Below, one piece after another: positions 1 through 4,889 of a stretch of DNA of 6,164 bases. The notes beneath the pieces were generated by a model. That model ran no database searches. It had not been told where the DNA came from and saw only the letters and a program-made list of their open reading frames with translations. A program made the translations under genes and the position numbers. This DNA comes from an uncultured Clostridia bacterium (GTDB lineage: Bacteria > Bacillota > Clostridia > Christensenellales > Pumilibacteraceae), in assembly GCA_934247335.1 (NCBI GenBank), contig CAKQJJ010000087.1, positions 1 to 6,164 of the forward strand. The letters run 5' to 3'. Each line of letters starts with the position of its first letter. The first letter of the stretch is position 1.

Positions 1-84
1 CAGGCGAAGAAAAAAGAAGCAAAAAAGTCGCCGGTGACTACTACCGCGACTGTGTCCCGGACCCCGCAACGCTTTTTGGGGTAA
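1..84 (+). CDS. possible 3' tail of a plus-strand gene (partial)
   Basis: Frame 1 is open from the window edge to a TAA at 82-84 and would give 27 residues. The start is Lys/Ala-rich (AKKKEAKKS), like the basic tail of some ribosomal or DNA-binding proteins, and the end is Thr/Arg-rich. I do not recognise a family. Doubts: frame 3 is also open, to a TAG at 114-116, with an equally plausible composition, and the last 24 bases of frame 1 lie inside a GC-rich hairpin (61-82) that looks like intergenic repeat. The stretch may therefore be entirely non-coding. Confidence 0.22.
   Translation, partial: QAKKKEAKKSPVTTTATVSRTPQRFLG
61..82. repeat. GC-rich hairpin, possible dispersed intergenic repeat
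   Basis: Bases 61-69 (ACCCCGCAA) pair with 74-82 (TTTTGGGGT) around a 4-base loop: five Watson-Crick pairs ACCCC/GGGGT, a G-T wobble, one mismatch, then two A-T pairs. No T-run follows on the plus strand, so it is not an obvious terminator. It may be part of the repeat-rich intergenic tract that continues to base 347. Confidence 0.4.
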
Positions 85-104
85 GTGAGTTGATAAACGC
101 CTGT

Positions 105-177
105 CCCTACAATTAGAATGATATAGTATGTTCCCAAATAGTGACCTTATATCGTAGGGCGGGGGCTTGCTCCCGCC
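105..177. repeat. palindromic intergenic element with GC-rich stem-loop
   Basis: GGCGGGGG (158-165) pairs with CTCCCGCC (170-177) through a CTTG loop; all eight pairs form, one of them G-T. A second inverted pair, CCCTAC (105-110) and GTAGGG (154-159), lies 43 bases apart and overlaps the stem. GTAGGG followed by a G/C-rich palindrome resembles the small non-autonomous palindromic repeats scattered between genes in gut Clostridia. That resemblance is from memory and copy number cannot be tested here. Confidence 0.5.
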
Positions 178-200
178 GCACATTAAAATCGAAACCTTTA

Positions 201-249
201 TTTACTTTAACTCAAAAGTTTTTTGCGTGTCTTTTATCAAAAAATAAGG
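201..249. repeat. 49-base direct repeat, copy A
   Basis: Bases 201-226 match 299-324 with a single mismatch (A210 against G308), and 227-249 align with 325-347 with further substitutions, keeping TCAAAAAA and the final GG. The two copies are separated by 49 bases, so the period is 98. In this copy the hairpin seen in copy B is degenerate. Its right end supplies the T-run (239-244 read on the minus strand) and the last stem bases of the terminator at 239-287. Confidence 0.75.
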
Positions 250-287
250 CTGGGTTTCTCTTAGCAATAAAGGAGAAAACCAACCTT
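239..287 (-). terminator. intrinsic terminator for the leftward oxidoreductase gene
   Basis: Bases 246-260 and 273-287 form a 15-position stem with two mismatches around a 12-base loop (261-272). Read on the minus strand, the stem ends in GCCTT and is followed at once by ATTTTTT (245-239), the classic hairpin plus T-tract. It lies about 60 bases past the TGA of the oxidoreductase gene and points the same way. The plus-strand side has only TAATTAAAAAT, so it is not bidirectional. Confidence 0.72.
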
Positions 288-298
288 AATTAAAAATA

Positions 299-347
299 TT
301 TACTTTAGCTCAAAAGTTTTTTGCCTACTTTTTTTCAAAAAAGTAGG
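299..347. repeat. 49-base direct repeat, copy B, with A/T-rich hairpin
   Basis: This is the second copy of the repeat at 201-249. It abuts the oxidoreductase stop codon (348-350). Its right half is an almost perfect palindrome: 324-334 (CCTACTTTTTT) against 337-347 (AAAAAAGTAGG), separated by two bases. Its left half contains a smaller one, CAAAA/TTTTG (311-323). On the minus strand the hairpin starts right after the stop codon but is followed by GCAAAAAAC rather than a T-run, so it would protect or pause a transcript more readily than terminate it. Confidence 0.7.
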
Positions 348-1529
348 TCAGAAAAGTTCCGGGATATCGAGCTTGATTTCCTTGCCCTCGTTTGCCGACT
401 GAGCGATTCCGGACAGAATAGCCTGATTGTACAGTATCTGGCTGGTGGGAACGGGCGCGGGAGTGCCGTTCTTCACCGCGTCGAGGAAGGAGCGGATTTT
501 CTTGTCGAACAGGGATACGCCGGGAGTCTGCGGAATGATGGGCACAACCGTTTCGGTCTGCTGACCGCAAACTTCGTGATAAATCTTCATGGGTCCGCCG
601 ACGGTGCCGTTCCAGCAATCGGTGGAAGGAATACGCAGTCCGCCCTTGGTTCCGAGAATAATGGTGTCGCCGGGGGTGTCGATATTCATCGCCCACGCGA
701 TACGGAAGTCGAGAATAATGTCGCCTTCAAGACGAATGAACGCAGCCGCGAAATCGTCAACGCCGAACTTCTCGGCATAGTCGTGATGTTCGCCGTAACC
801 GCAGTAGTTGGGGGCTTTTCCGAAGAACGCCGACTTATAGCCCGAAACCGTGAGGGGCTTGGGATATCCGATTGCGTTCAGCACCATATCCAGCGAATAG
901 CAGCCGATGTCCGCAAGCGCGCCCAGTCCCGCAGTCTTGTCTTCAATGAAGGACGTACCGAACGGAGTGGGAATGCCTCTGCGTCTGCCGCCGCCCGTCT
1001 GAATATAATAAATTTTGCCCAGTTCGCCGCTTTCGACGATCTTTTTGATCATCTTCATGTTTTCGTCGAGACGGGGCTGGAAGCCGATGGACAGCACTTT
1101 GCCGCTCTTTTTCTCGGCTTTGACTATTTCCACCGCTTCGTCGAGCGTTACGCACATGGGCTTTTCGAGCAGAACGTTAAGTCCCGCGTTGAGCGAATCT
1201 ATGGCGCACACGGCGTGAGTGCGGTTGTAAGTGCAAACGCTTACCGCGTCGAGTTTAAGACTCTTGTCGGCGAGCATTTCCGCATGATCTTTATAGTCGG
1301 TTTTTACGTTTTCCAAACCGAATTTTTCAAAAAACGCCTTTGCTTTGCCGGGAATGAGGTCGGCGCCTGCCACGATTTCCACGTCGGGCTGCTTCAAGTA
1401 GCTTGCTATATGCGATTCCGCAATCCAGCCCGTTCCGATAATACCGATACGCAATTTTTTGGTTGCGTCCACTTTTTCTTCGGTTTTAGCCGCGTATCTG
1501 TACGCGTCAAGACCGTTCACGTTTGCCAT
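348..1529 (-). CDS. Gfo/Idh/MocA-family NAD(P)-dependent oxidoreductase
   Basis: 393 residues, a usual length for this family of cytoplasmic dehydrogenases that oxidise or reduce sugars, inositols and sugar nucleotides. Seen in the protein: a Rossmann fold with GxxGxGxxA at 29-37 (GIIGTGWIA), the family EKP motif at 122-124 (Lys123 is the expected catalytic lysine), then a C-terminal alpha/beta domain with GLGALADIGCY at 201-211. In this last motif the position that is His in inositol dehydrogenases is Tyr211, with Asp207 kept; the Tyr version is known in glucose-fructose-oxidoreductase-like members. About 26 residues precede the Rossmann strand. The ATG is supported by GGAGG at 1541-1545 (minus strand, 11-base spacer) plus AGGA closer in; the next Met is at residue 84. 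It lies 140 bases downstream of the glycosyltransferase gene, same strand, with its own candidate promoter, and ends at a repeat and terminator. Substrate cannot be told from sequence; a sugar role is inferred. Confidence 0.93.
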   Translation of the reverse strand: MANVNGLDAYRYAAKTEEKVDATKKLRIGIIGTGWIAESHIASYLKQPDVEIVAGADLIPGKAKAFFEKFGLENVKTDYKDHAEMLADKSLKLDAVSVCTYNRTHAVCAIDSLNAGLNVLLEKPMCVTLDEAVEIVKAEKKSGKVLSIGFQPRLDENMKMIKKIVESGELGKIYYIQTGGGRRRGIPTPFGTSFIEDKTAGLGALADIGCYSLDMVLNAIGYPKPLTVSGYKSAFFGKAPNYCGYGEHHDYAEKFGVDDFAAAFIRLEGDIILDFRIAWAMNIDTPGDTIILGTKGGLRIPSTDCWNGTVGGPMKIYHEVCGQQTETVVPIIPQTPGVSLFDKKIRSFLDAVKNGTPAPVPTSQILYNQAILSGIAQSANEGKEIKLDIPELF

Positions 1530-1568
1530 TTTCCTTTTATCCTCCGAATTTTCGTTTAGGTTAATTAT

Positions 1569-1602
1569 ATGATAGCACCGAATTTTAACTTTTTCTTGTC
1601 AA
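1569..1602 (-). promoter_or_regulatory. candidate extended -10 promoter of the oxidoreductase gene
   Basis: On the minus strand TGCTATCAT (1577-1569) is an extended -10: TGN directly before TATCAT. A perfect -35 TTGACA lies at 1602-1597, but the spacer to TATCAT is 22 bases, too long for ordinary sigma-A; a further TATAAT (1569-1564) is further away still. The extended -10 may suffice alone, or a bound protein may compensate. Predicted leader about 30-35 bases. The gene could also be reached by read-through from the glycosyltransferase gene. Confidence 0.42.
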
Positions 1603-1644
1603 ATCGGGCTATTTGTTTCCCAAATATTGACGTTCGGACAAGAG

Positions 1645-1683
1645 AAAAAGGATAAGGCGAAAATTATCGCTAAACGTTTTCGC
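1645..1683 (-). terminator. weak terminator-like hairpin at the end of the glycosyltransferase gene
   Basis: GCGAAAA (1657-1663) and TTTTCGC (1677-1683) are perfect 7-base arms that span the TAG stop at 1670-1672. On the minus strand the hairpin is followed by CTTATCC and then TTTTT (1649-1645). The loop is long (13 bases), the stem is A/T-rich, and the T-run is seven bases away, so termination would be partial at best. It would allow some read-through into the oxidoreductase gene. Confidence 0.3.
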
Positions 1684-2749
1684 GGAAAAATTCGAGATTG
1701 CCGCGAATACGCGCGTCGCCGGGTGAGAGCGACAACGCCCTTTCGGCAGCCGAGGCGGCAAGCGGAACGTTCCCTGTTTTATAATATGCAATGGACAGCA
1801 CGTCGTAGGGGTACGAAGAAAAGCTTTCCGGGTCGTTTAAGTACGAGGCGGACGGCTTTTCTATTTTCAGCGCCTCGCCTATCGCGAAAATAACGCCTTC
1901 CCAGTTTTCTTTGCCGTAAAAATATTTTCCGAGAGCTATCCACGGCTCGCGCGAGAACGGGTATTCGCCCGCCGACATAATATAGTTTTTAAGCGCGTTT
2001 TTATCGTCGCCCAATCGCGCGTACGCGTTTGCCATGTATCTTCTCGAAGCGCTCCGTTCCTCGTCCCAGCGCGCCGACGGCAGCGAAAGATGACGGGTAA
2101 GCTCGCGCACGCATTCGGCGTTCTTGCCGCGGAAATAGTATTCTCTGCCCAGATAAAAACTGTTGCGGTCGTTTTGCGGATCTTCTTTTACCGCCTGTTC
2201 GAGAAGAGGAAGGTACTGCGCCCGCGATTTGTCGTCGTCCGGCATGTGAACCAGTTTCGCGCCGGGTATTTCGCACTCGACAAGCGGAACGCCGGGCACG
2301 GGCGACACAACCTCGTGCACTATTCCATTCCAGACGAAGCCGTTGCGGCGGTGTATTTTCTTTATATAAAAGGTAATGCCGTCGCCGCCGTTCTCGCTCT
2401 GCGACCACGCGTAATAGCACGAAAAAAGATTGGCGCCGGGATTATCCGAAGCCGCTTTTTCCAGTTTCTGCCGCCAGCCGGGCAGAAAAACCTCGTCTAT
2501 ATCCACCGAAACGCAGATATCCGCGTCGTCGGGGACAAGCGAAAGCGCGCGGTTTCGTGCCGTATCGAACCGCCACGGCTGTATTTTTTCGACCTTTACC
2601 GTGGCTCCCAGCTTTTCGAGAATTTTTACCGTGTCGTCGTCGGACCCGGTGTCCAGCACGAATACGCCGTCGGCTTCTTTCACCGATTTGTACCACCGCG
2701 CGGCAAACTTCTGCTCGTTTTTCGCAATTGCGTACACATATATTTTCAT
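1670..2749 (-). CDS. family 2 glycosyltransferase with C-terminal TPR-like region
   Basis: 359 residues, no signal peptide or membrane segment, so probably cytoplasmic. Residues 1-170 are a GT-A (GT2) catalytic domain: IAKNE at 8-12, the nucleotide-sugar loop DTGSDDDT at 33-40, the metal-binding DxD as DIDE at 83-86, and WNGIVHE at 140-146 followed by KLVHMP at 165-170, histidine motifs typical of this subgroup. Residues about 175-350 are helical with TPR-like hallmarks: YLGREYYFRGK, YMANAYARLGD, WIALGKYFYGK, LSIAYYKTGN. GT2 plus TPR is the layout of SunS-type enzymes that glycosylate peptides, and also of uncharacterised Firmicutes transferases, so donor and acceptor are open. There is no clear Shine-Dalgarno before the ATG; no in-frame start lies just upstream. 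It is divergent from the secreted protein gene, with a good promoter 180 bases upstream next to an operator-like dyad. A role in surface glycan or protein decoration is inferred. Confidence 0.92.
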   Translation of the reverse strand: MKIYVYAIAKNEQKFAARWYKSVKEADGVFVLDTGSDDDTVKILEKLGATVKVEKIQPWRFDTARNRALSLVPDDADICVSVDIDEVFLPGWRQKLEKAASDNPGANLFSCYYAWSQSENGGDGITFYIKKIHRRNGFVWNGIVHEVVSPVPGVPLVECEIPGAKLVHMPDDDKSRAQYLPLLEQAVKEDPQNDRNSFYLGREYYFRGKNAECVRELTRHLSLPSARWDEERSASRRYMANAYARLGDDKNALKNYIMSAGEYPFSREPWIALGKYFYGKENWEGVIFAIGEALKIEKPSASYLNDPESFSSYPYDVLSIAYYKTGNVPLAASAAERALSLSPGDARIRGNLEFFRENV

Positions 2750-2818
2750 AGTGATTTTTATGCCGCACGCAGCCTGTTGGTTACATTCGGAAGGTTTATT
2801 CCGCGTGTATTTATATTT

Positions 2819-2863
2819 AAAAAGAAAAGCGGCAAAGCAATAAAAACGCCGCGCCGATTGCCG
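2819..2863 (-). promoter_or_regulatory. possible attenuator hairpin in the glycosyltransferase leader
   Basis: In the predicted minus-strand leader, CGGCAA (2863-2858) pairs with TTGCCG (2835-2830), and the hairpin is followed by C and then TTTTCTTTTT (2828-2819), a terminator-like T-tract. Competing stems exist in the same segment, GCAAT/ATTGC and GCGGC/GCCGC, so alternative folds are possible. It lies about 60 bases downstream of the predicted start of transcription and 70 before the start codon. No leader peptide or known riboswitch core was recognised. Confidence 0.32.
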
Positions 2864-2891
2864 TAAATTTACATAGTAAAACTTTTTGTCA

Positions 2892-2917
2892 GTTCATTGA
2901 ATATGATATTCGATGAA
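2892..2917. promoter_or_regulatory. operator-like dyad, copy 1
   Basis: Bases 2893-2904 (TTCATTGAATAT) and 2906-2917 form a palindrome around G2905 with 11 of 12 positions paired. All 26 bases 2892-2917 are exactly repeated in inverted orientation at 3042-3067. It starts about 15 bases downstream of the -10 box of the glycosyltransferase promoter, so a bound protein would sit just past the start of transcription, a typical repressor position. The regulator is not encoded in the window. Confidence 0.75.
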
Positions 2918-2931
2918 AAGTTTGCGTTAAA

Positions 2932-2960
2932 ATAATAGCACAAAATTTTCTTATCGTCAA
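2932..2960 (-). promoter_or_regulatory. sigma-A-type promoter of the glycosyltransferase gene
   Basis: Minus strand: -35 TTGACG (2960-2955), 17-base spacer, -10 TATTAT (2937-2932), with TGTGC directly before the -10 (the TRTGN extension of Gram-positive promoters). Predicted start of transcription near 2925, giving a leader of about 175 bases that contains operator copy 1 and a possible attenuator. Confidence 0.75.
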
Positions 2961-3018
2961 CTAAAATACGCCTGATAAATAAAAATAAATCGAAAAATTT
3001 TATGAAATCGAAAAATGA

Positions 3019-3067
3019 TTGACAGAATATGTCGCTAACGGTTCATCGAATATCATATTCAATGAAC
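3019..3067 (+). promoter_or_regulatory. candidate promoter of the secreted protein gene, overlapped by the operator
   Basis: A perfect -35 TTGACA lies at 3019-3024. At the normal 17-base spacing the -10 position is TTCATC (3042-3047), a poor match that is already inside operator copy 2; the better TATCAT at 3051-3056 is 26 bases away. Either the promoter is weak and depends on a protein bound to the dyad, or the real -10 was missed. The leader would be about 90-105 bases. Confidence 0.36.
3041..3067. promoter_or_regulatory. operator-like dyad, copy 2
   Basis: Arms 3041-3053 (GTTCATCGAATAT) and 3055-3067 (ATATTCAATGAAC) pair at 12 of 13 positions around C3054. Bases 3042-3067 are the exact inverted copy of 2892-2917; centre-to-centre distance is 149 bases. 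It overlaps the -10 zone of the candidate promoter of the secreted protein gene, 88 bases before its ATG. Relative to transcription, both copies read in the same direction for their respective genes. Confidence 0.77.
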
Positions 3068-3097
3068 CGGATCGGGTATTCGGCGTTCGGTTTGCAA

Positions 3098-3124
3098 CCC
3101 CGCGCGACAGGGGACGAGAGTCGC
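3098..3124 (+). other. possible pseudoknot or hairpin in the secreted protein leader
   Basis: CCCC (3098-3101) can pair with GGGG (3110-3113), and GCGAC (3104-3108) with GTCGC (3120-3124). The pairings interleave, which is the order of an H-type pseudoknot; either can also form alone. An A-rich run (3125-3132) and the ribosome site AGGAG (3141-3145) follow. It does not match a riboswitch consensus I know, and such short arms arise easily by chance. Confidence 0.25.
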
Positions 3125-3154
3125 AAAAAAAATATATAACAGGAGAGTAAAAAA

Positions 3155-4606
3155 ATGAAAAAGAACAAAGTTCTGCTCGGCGCGGTAGCCGCAATCGCTC
3201 TTTGCGTTTGCATGCTCGTCGGAGCAACGTACGCATGGCTTACCGACGAAGTCGTGTCGGGTACCAACGTCGTGAAGTCCGGTAGTCTTACCGTGGGCGT
3301 CGAATACACGCTCGACGGCGAAAACTGGGCCGACCTCAACGGTGCCGACGATCTGTTTGAAAACGCAGTGTGGGAGCACGGTTACACCAAGGTTATCGCG
3401 CTCAGAGTTACCAACAAGGGCAACGTTGCGCTCAAATTCAACTGGGGTATCAACTACGTCGGCGAAACCAAAGGCGTAAACAAAGCCGGCGAAGAATATT
3501 CGCTGTCGCAGTACCTCGAATGCGCTTATTCGCCCGTTCAGGAAGCAACCGACGGCAATATCATCGGTCAGATCCTGCTGCAGATCGCTTTCGATCGCAA
3601 CGGACAAAAAGCAATCGGCTGGACCAAAAGCACGCTTACCGAAATGAGCGCGGGAATCGAAGGTGCAACGCTTTCTCCCGAACAGTCGGTTTTCGGCATC
3701 ATGAAGCTGTATATGCCCGAAACGCTCGGTAACGAAGTAAACGCGCGTACTCCCGAAGAAGCCGCAGAAATCAATATGGGCGTTGCGGTAGTAGCAACTC
3801 AGGCGCCCGTAGAAAGCGACACTTTCGATCATAAGTACGACGCCGACGCGCTTTTCCCCGACGTTACCGCCGTTTCTTCCGACGAAGAAACCGAAGGCGC
3901 TCTTACCGAAGATACCGCGGTAATCAAAGTCGCGCTCACCAAAGACGTTACGTTTGACGTTAAGCCCTACGATCAGAAGCCCATGGGCGGCGAAAGCACC
4001 AAGCTTATCGTAATCGAAGGCAACGGACACAAACTCACTTTCAACAACACCAACAGCGACTGGAACAATATCACTTGGGGCAGCGCAAAACTCATCATTA
4101 AAAACGCTACCATCGACAACAGCGGATACAACAAGGACGGCGGAACGTGGAACGGTCACAACATCTATTTCAACGGCGACGTCGAACTGGAAAACGTTAA
4201 GTTTACCAATGCGGTTGCAATCAGCGGTACCGCAAAGATGACCAACGTTACCATCGAAGACGCAAAGGCAACTCAGGATACCTACATGCTGTGGATCGTA
4301 GCAGGCAGCACCGTTACTATGGAAAACTGCACGATTAACGGCAAAAGCACTGCCGGAAAGGCAAACCGAGCAATCGCAATCAAGGATCAGTACGTTTCCG
4401 ATCCCGGAATGACCACTCTCTCCGTCAAGGGCGGAAAGATTTCGTCCGATAAGTATGCGGCTGTTCTGGTTACTTCCGCAGGCGGCGCTAAGATCACGAT
4501 GAGCGGCGTTGACGTTTCCGCAACTCAGGATACCGAAAACGCAGTATGGTACGACGGCAACGGCGAAAATATTACCGTTACCGGTTGCACCAAAAAGGCA
4601 AGATAA
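3155..4606 (+). CDS. SipW-type secreted TasA/camelysin-like protein with C-terminal beta-helix
   Basis: 483 residues. Residues 1-31 are a SipW-dependent signal: MKKNK, a hydrophobic core LLGAVAAIALCVCMLVG, then ATYAWLTD, with cleavage expected after Ala27. Residues 32-215 resemble the TasA/CalY/camelysin fold: NVVKSGSLTV (39-48) follows the signal as in that family, then beta-rich sequence including VIALRVTNKGNVALKF (80-95). An acidic linker (about 216-255) leads to residues 256-480, where rungs of the form xLxIxNxxIxx recur (311-323, 341-353, 358-370, 384-397, 420-432, 444-456, 470-480), as in a right-handed parallel beta-helix. ATQDT occurs twice (372-376, 457-461), each encoded by the same 15 bases. 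There is no LPXTG, C-terminal membrane segment or recognisable lyase site. Start: AGGAG at 3141-3145, spacer 9. Likely a secreted matrix fibre or adhesin-like protein; fibre formation is inferred from TasA. No sipW in the window. Probably monocistronic: operator upstream, terminator downstream. Confidence 0.93.
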   Translation: MKKNKVLLGAVAAIALCVCMLVGATYAWLTDEVVSGTNVVKSGSLTVGVEYTLDGENWADLNGADDLFENAVWEHGYTKVIALRVTNKGNVALKFNWGINYVGETKGVNKAGEEYSLSQYLECAYSPVQEATDGNIIGQILLQIAFDRNGQKAIGWTKSTLTEMSAGIEGATLSPEQSVFGIMKLYMPETLGNEVNARTPEEAAEINMGVAVVATQAPVESDTFDHKYDADALFPDVTAVSSDEETEGALTEDTAVIKVALTKDVTFDVKPYDQKPMGGESTKLIVIEGNGHKLTFNNTNSDWNNITWGSAKLIIKNATIDNSGYNKDGGTWNGHNIYFNGDVELENVKFTNAVAISGTAKMTNVTIEDAKATQDTYMLWIVAGSTVTMENCTINGKSTAGKANRAIAIKDQYVSDPGMTTLSVKGGKISSDKYAAVLVTSAGGAKITMSGVDVSATQDTENAVWYDGNGENITVTGCTKKAR

Positions 4607-4678
4607 GCACACCACCTTAAAGGAAAAATGTGATATTCTGCTTGTTTCCCGGAAAAATTTCTTTCCCTCGGAAACGGC

Positions 4679-4716
4679 AAAATCGTCGTTCGTTTGACGC
4701 GGGCGGCGATTTTTTT
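4679..4716 (+). terminator. intrinsic terminator after the secreted protein gene
   Basis: AAAATCGTCG (4679-4688) pairs with CGGCGATTTT (4704-4713) with one G-T pair. With wobbles the stem can continue inward through 4689-4693 and 4699-4703 to a 5-base loop. T-run 4710-4716 ends the structure. It lies 73 bases past the TAA and separates the secreted protein gene from the transporter gene. Confidence 0.85.
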
Positions 4717-4790
4717 ATACGGCGAAGCGGACAATGCAAGGCTTACTCTTTTTCGGGTAAAAGGTTTTGCCGCAACGCCCGTTTCACGGC

Positions 4791-4801
4791 AATATCATAT
4801 T
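4791..4801. promoter_or_regulatory. partial operator core upstream of the MATE gene
   Basis: AATATCATATT is identical to the 11-base centre of operator copy 2 (3049-3059) and, inverted, of copy 1. Flanks are only partly similar: TTCAC stands to the left near the place of TTCAT, while the right arm is degenerate. It lies 21 bases upstream of the -35 box of the MATE promoter. The region is A/T-rich, so chance is not excluded. Confidence 0.4.
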
Positions 4802-4822
4802 AGTTTAAATAAGTTTTTTTGC

Positions 4823-4851
4823 TTGCAAAACGTTGCCTTTTGTGCTAAAAT
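4823..4851 (+). promoter_or_regulatory. sigma-A-type promoter of the MATE gene
   Basis: -35 TTGCAA (4823-4828), 17-base spacer, -10 TAAAAT (4846-4851), with TGTGC immediately before the -10 as a TRTGN extension. Start of transcription near 4858, giving a leader of about 32 bases with the ribosome site AGGAG at 4877-4881. Confidence 0.75.
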
Positions 4852-4889
4852 GTAATAACTTTCGATTTGTACGCACAGGAGTGAGAATT

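Noticed and set aside
1..347. CRISPR array or RNA gene in the left intergenic tract
   Set aside because: Only two repeat copies with one unlike spacer, no regular array, and no tRNA or known RNA fold recognised.
321..1559. 412-codon plus-strand open frame opposite the oxidoreductase
   Set aside because: Antisense shadow of a protein with intact Rossmann and EKP motifs; no ribosome site, and its start lies within the repeat copy B hairpin.
131..1631. TTCCCAAATA followed by TGAC shared at 131-145 and 1617-1631
   Set aside because: 14 of 15 bases match, but by rough estimate about one such pair is expected by chance in a 6 kb window.
2090..2866. 258-codon plus-strand open frame opposite the glycosyltransferase
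   Set aside because: Antisense shadow that runs out into the leader region; no family features and no ribosome site.
2892..3067. The 26-base inverted repeats as ends of a 176-base MITE
   Set aside because: No target-site duplication is visible at the outer edges, each end is itself a palindrome, and both lie exactly where operators of the two divergent genes would be. Kept only as an alternative if many genomic copies exist.
3920..4600. Pectate-lyase or other carbohydrate-active enzyme activity for the beta-helix region
   Set aside because: Rungs suggest the fold only; I see no conserved catalytic Asp/Arg/Lys pattern of lyases or glycoside hydrolases.
3059..4615. 518-codon open frame on the minus strand across the whole secreted protein gene
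   Set aside because: It mirrors a gene with a clear signal peptide, ribosome site and family features. The translated antisense has no recognisable domain. It is open because the real gene rarely uses TTA, CTA or TCA codons in the relevant register.
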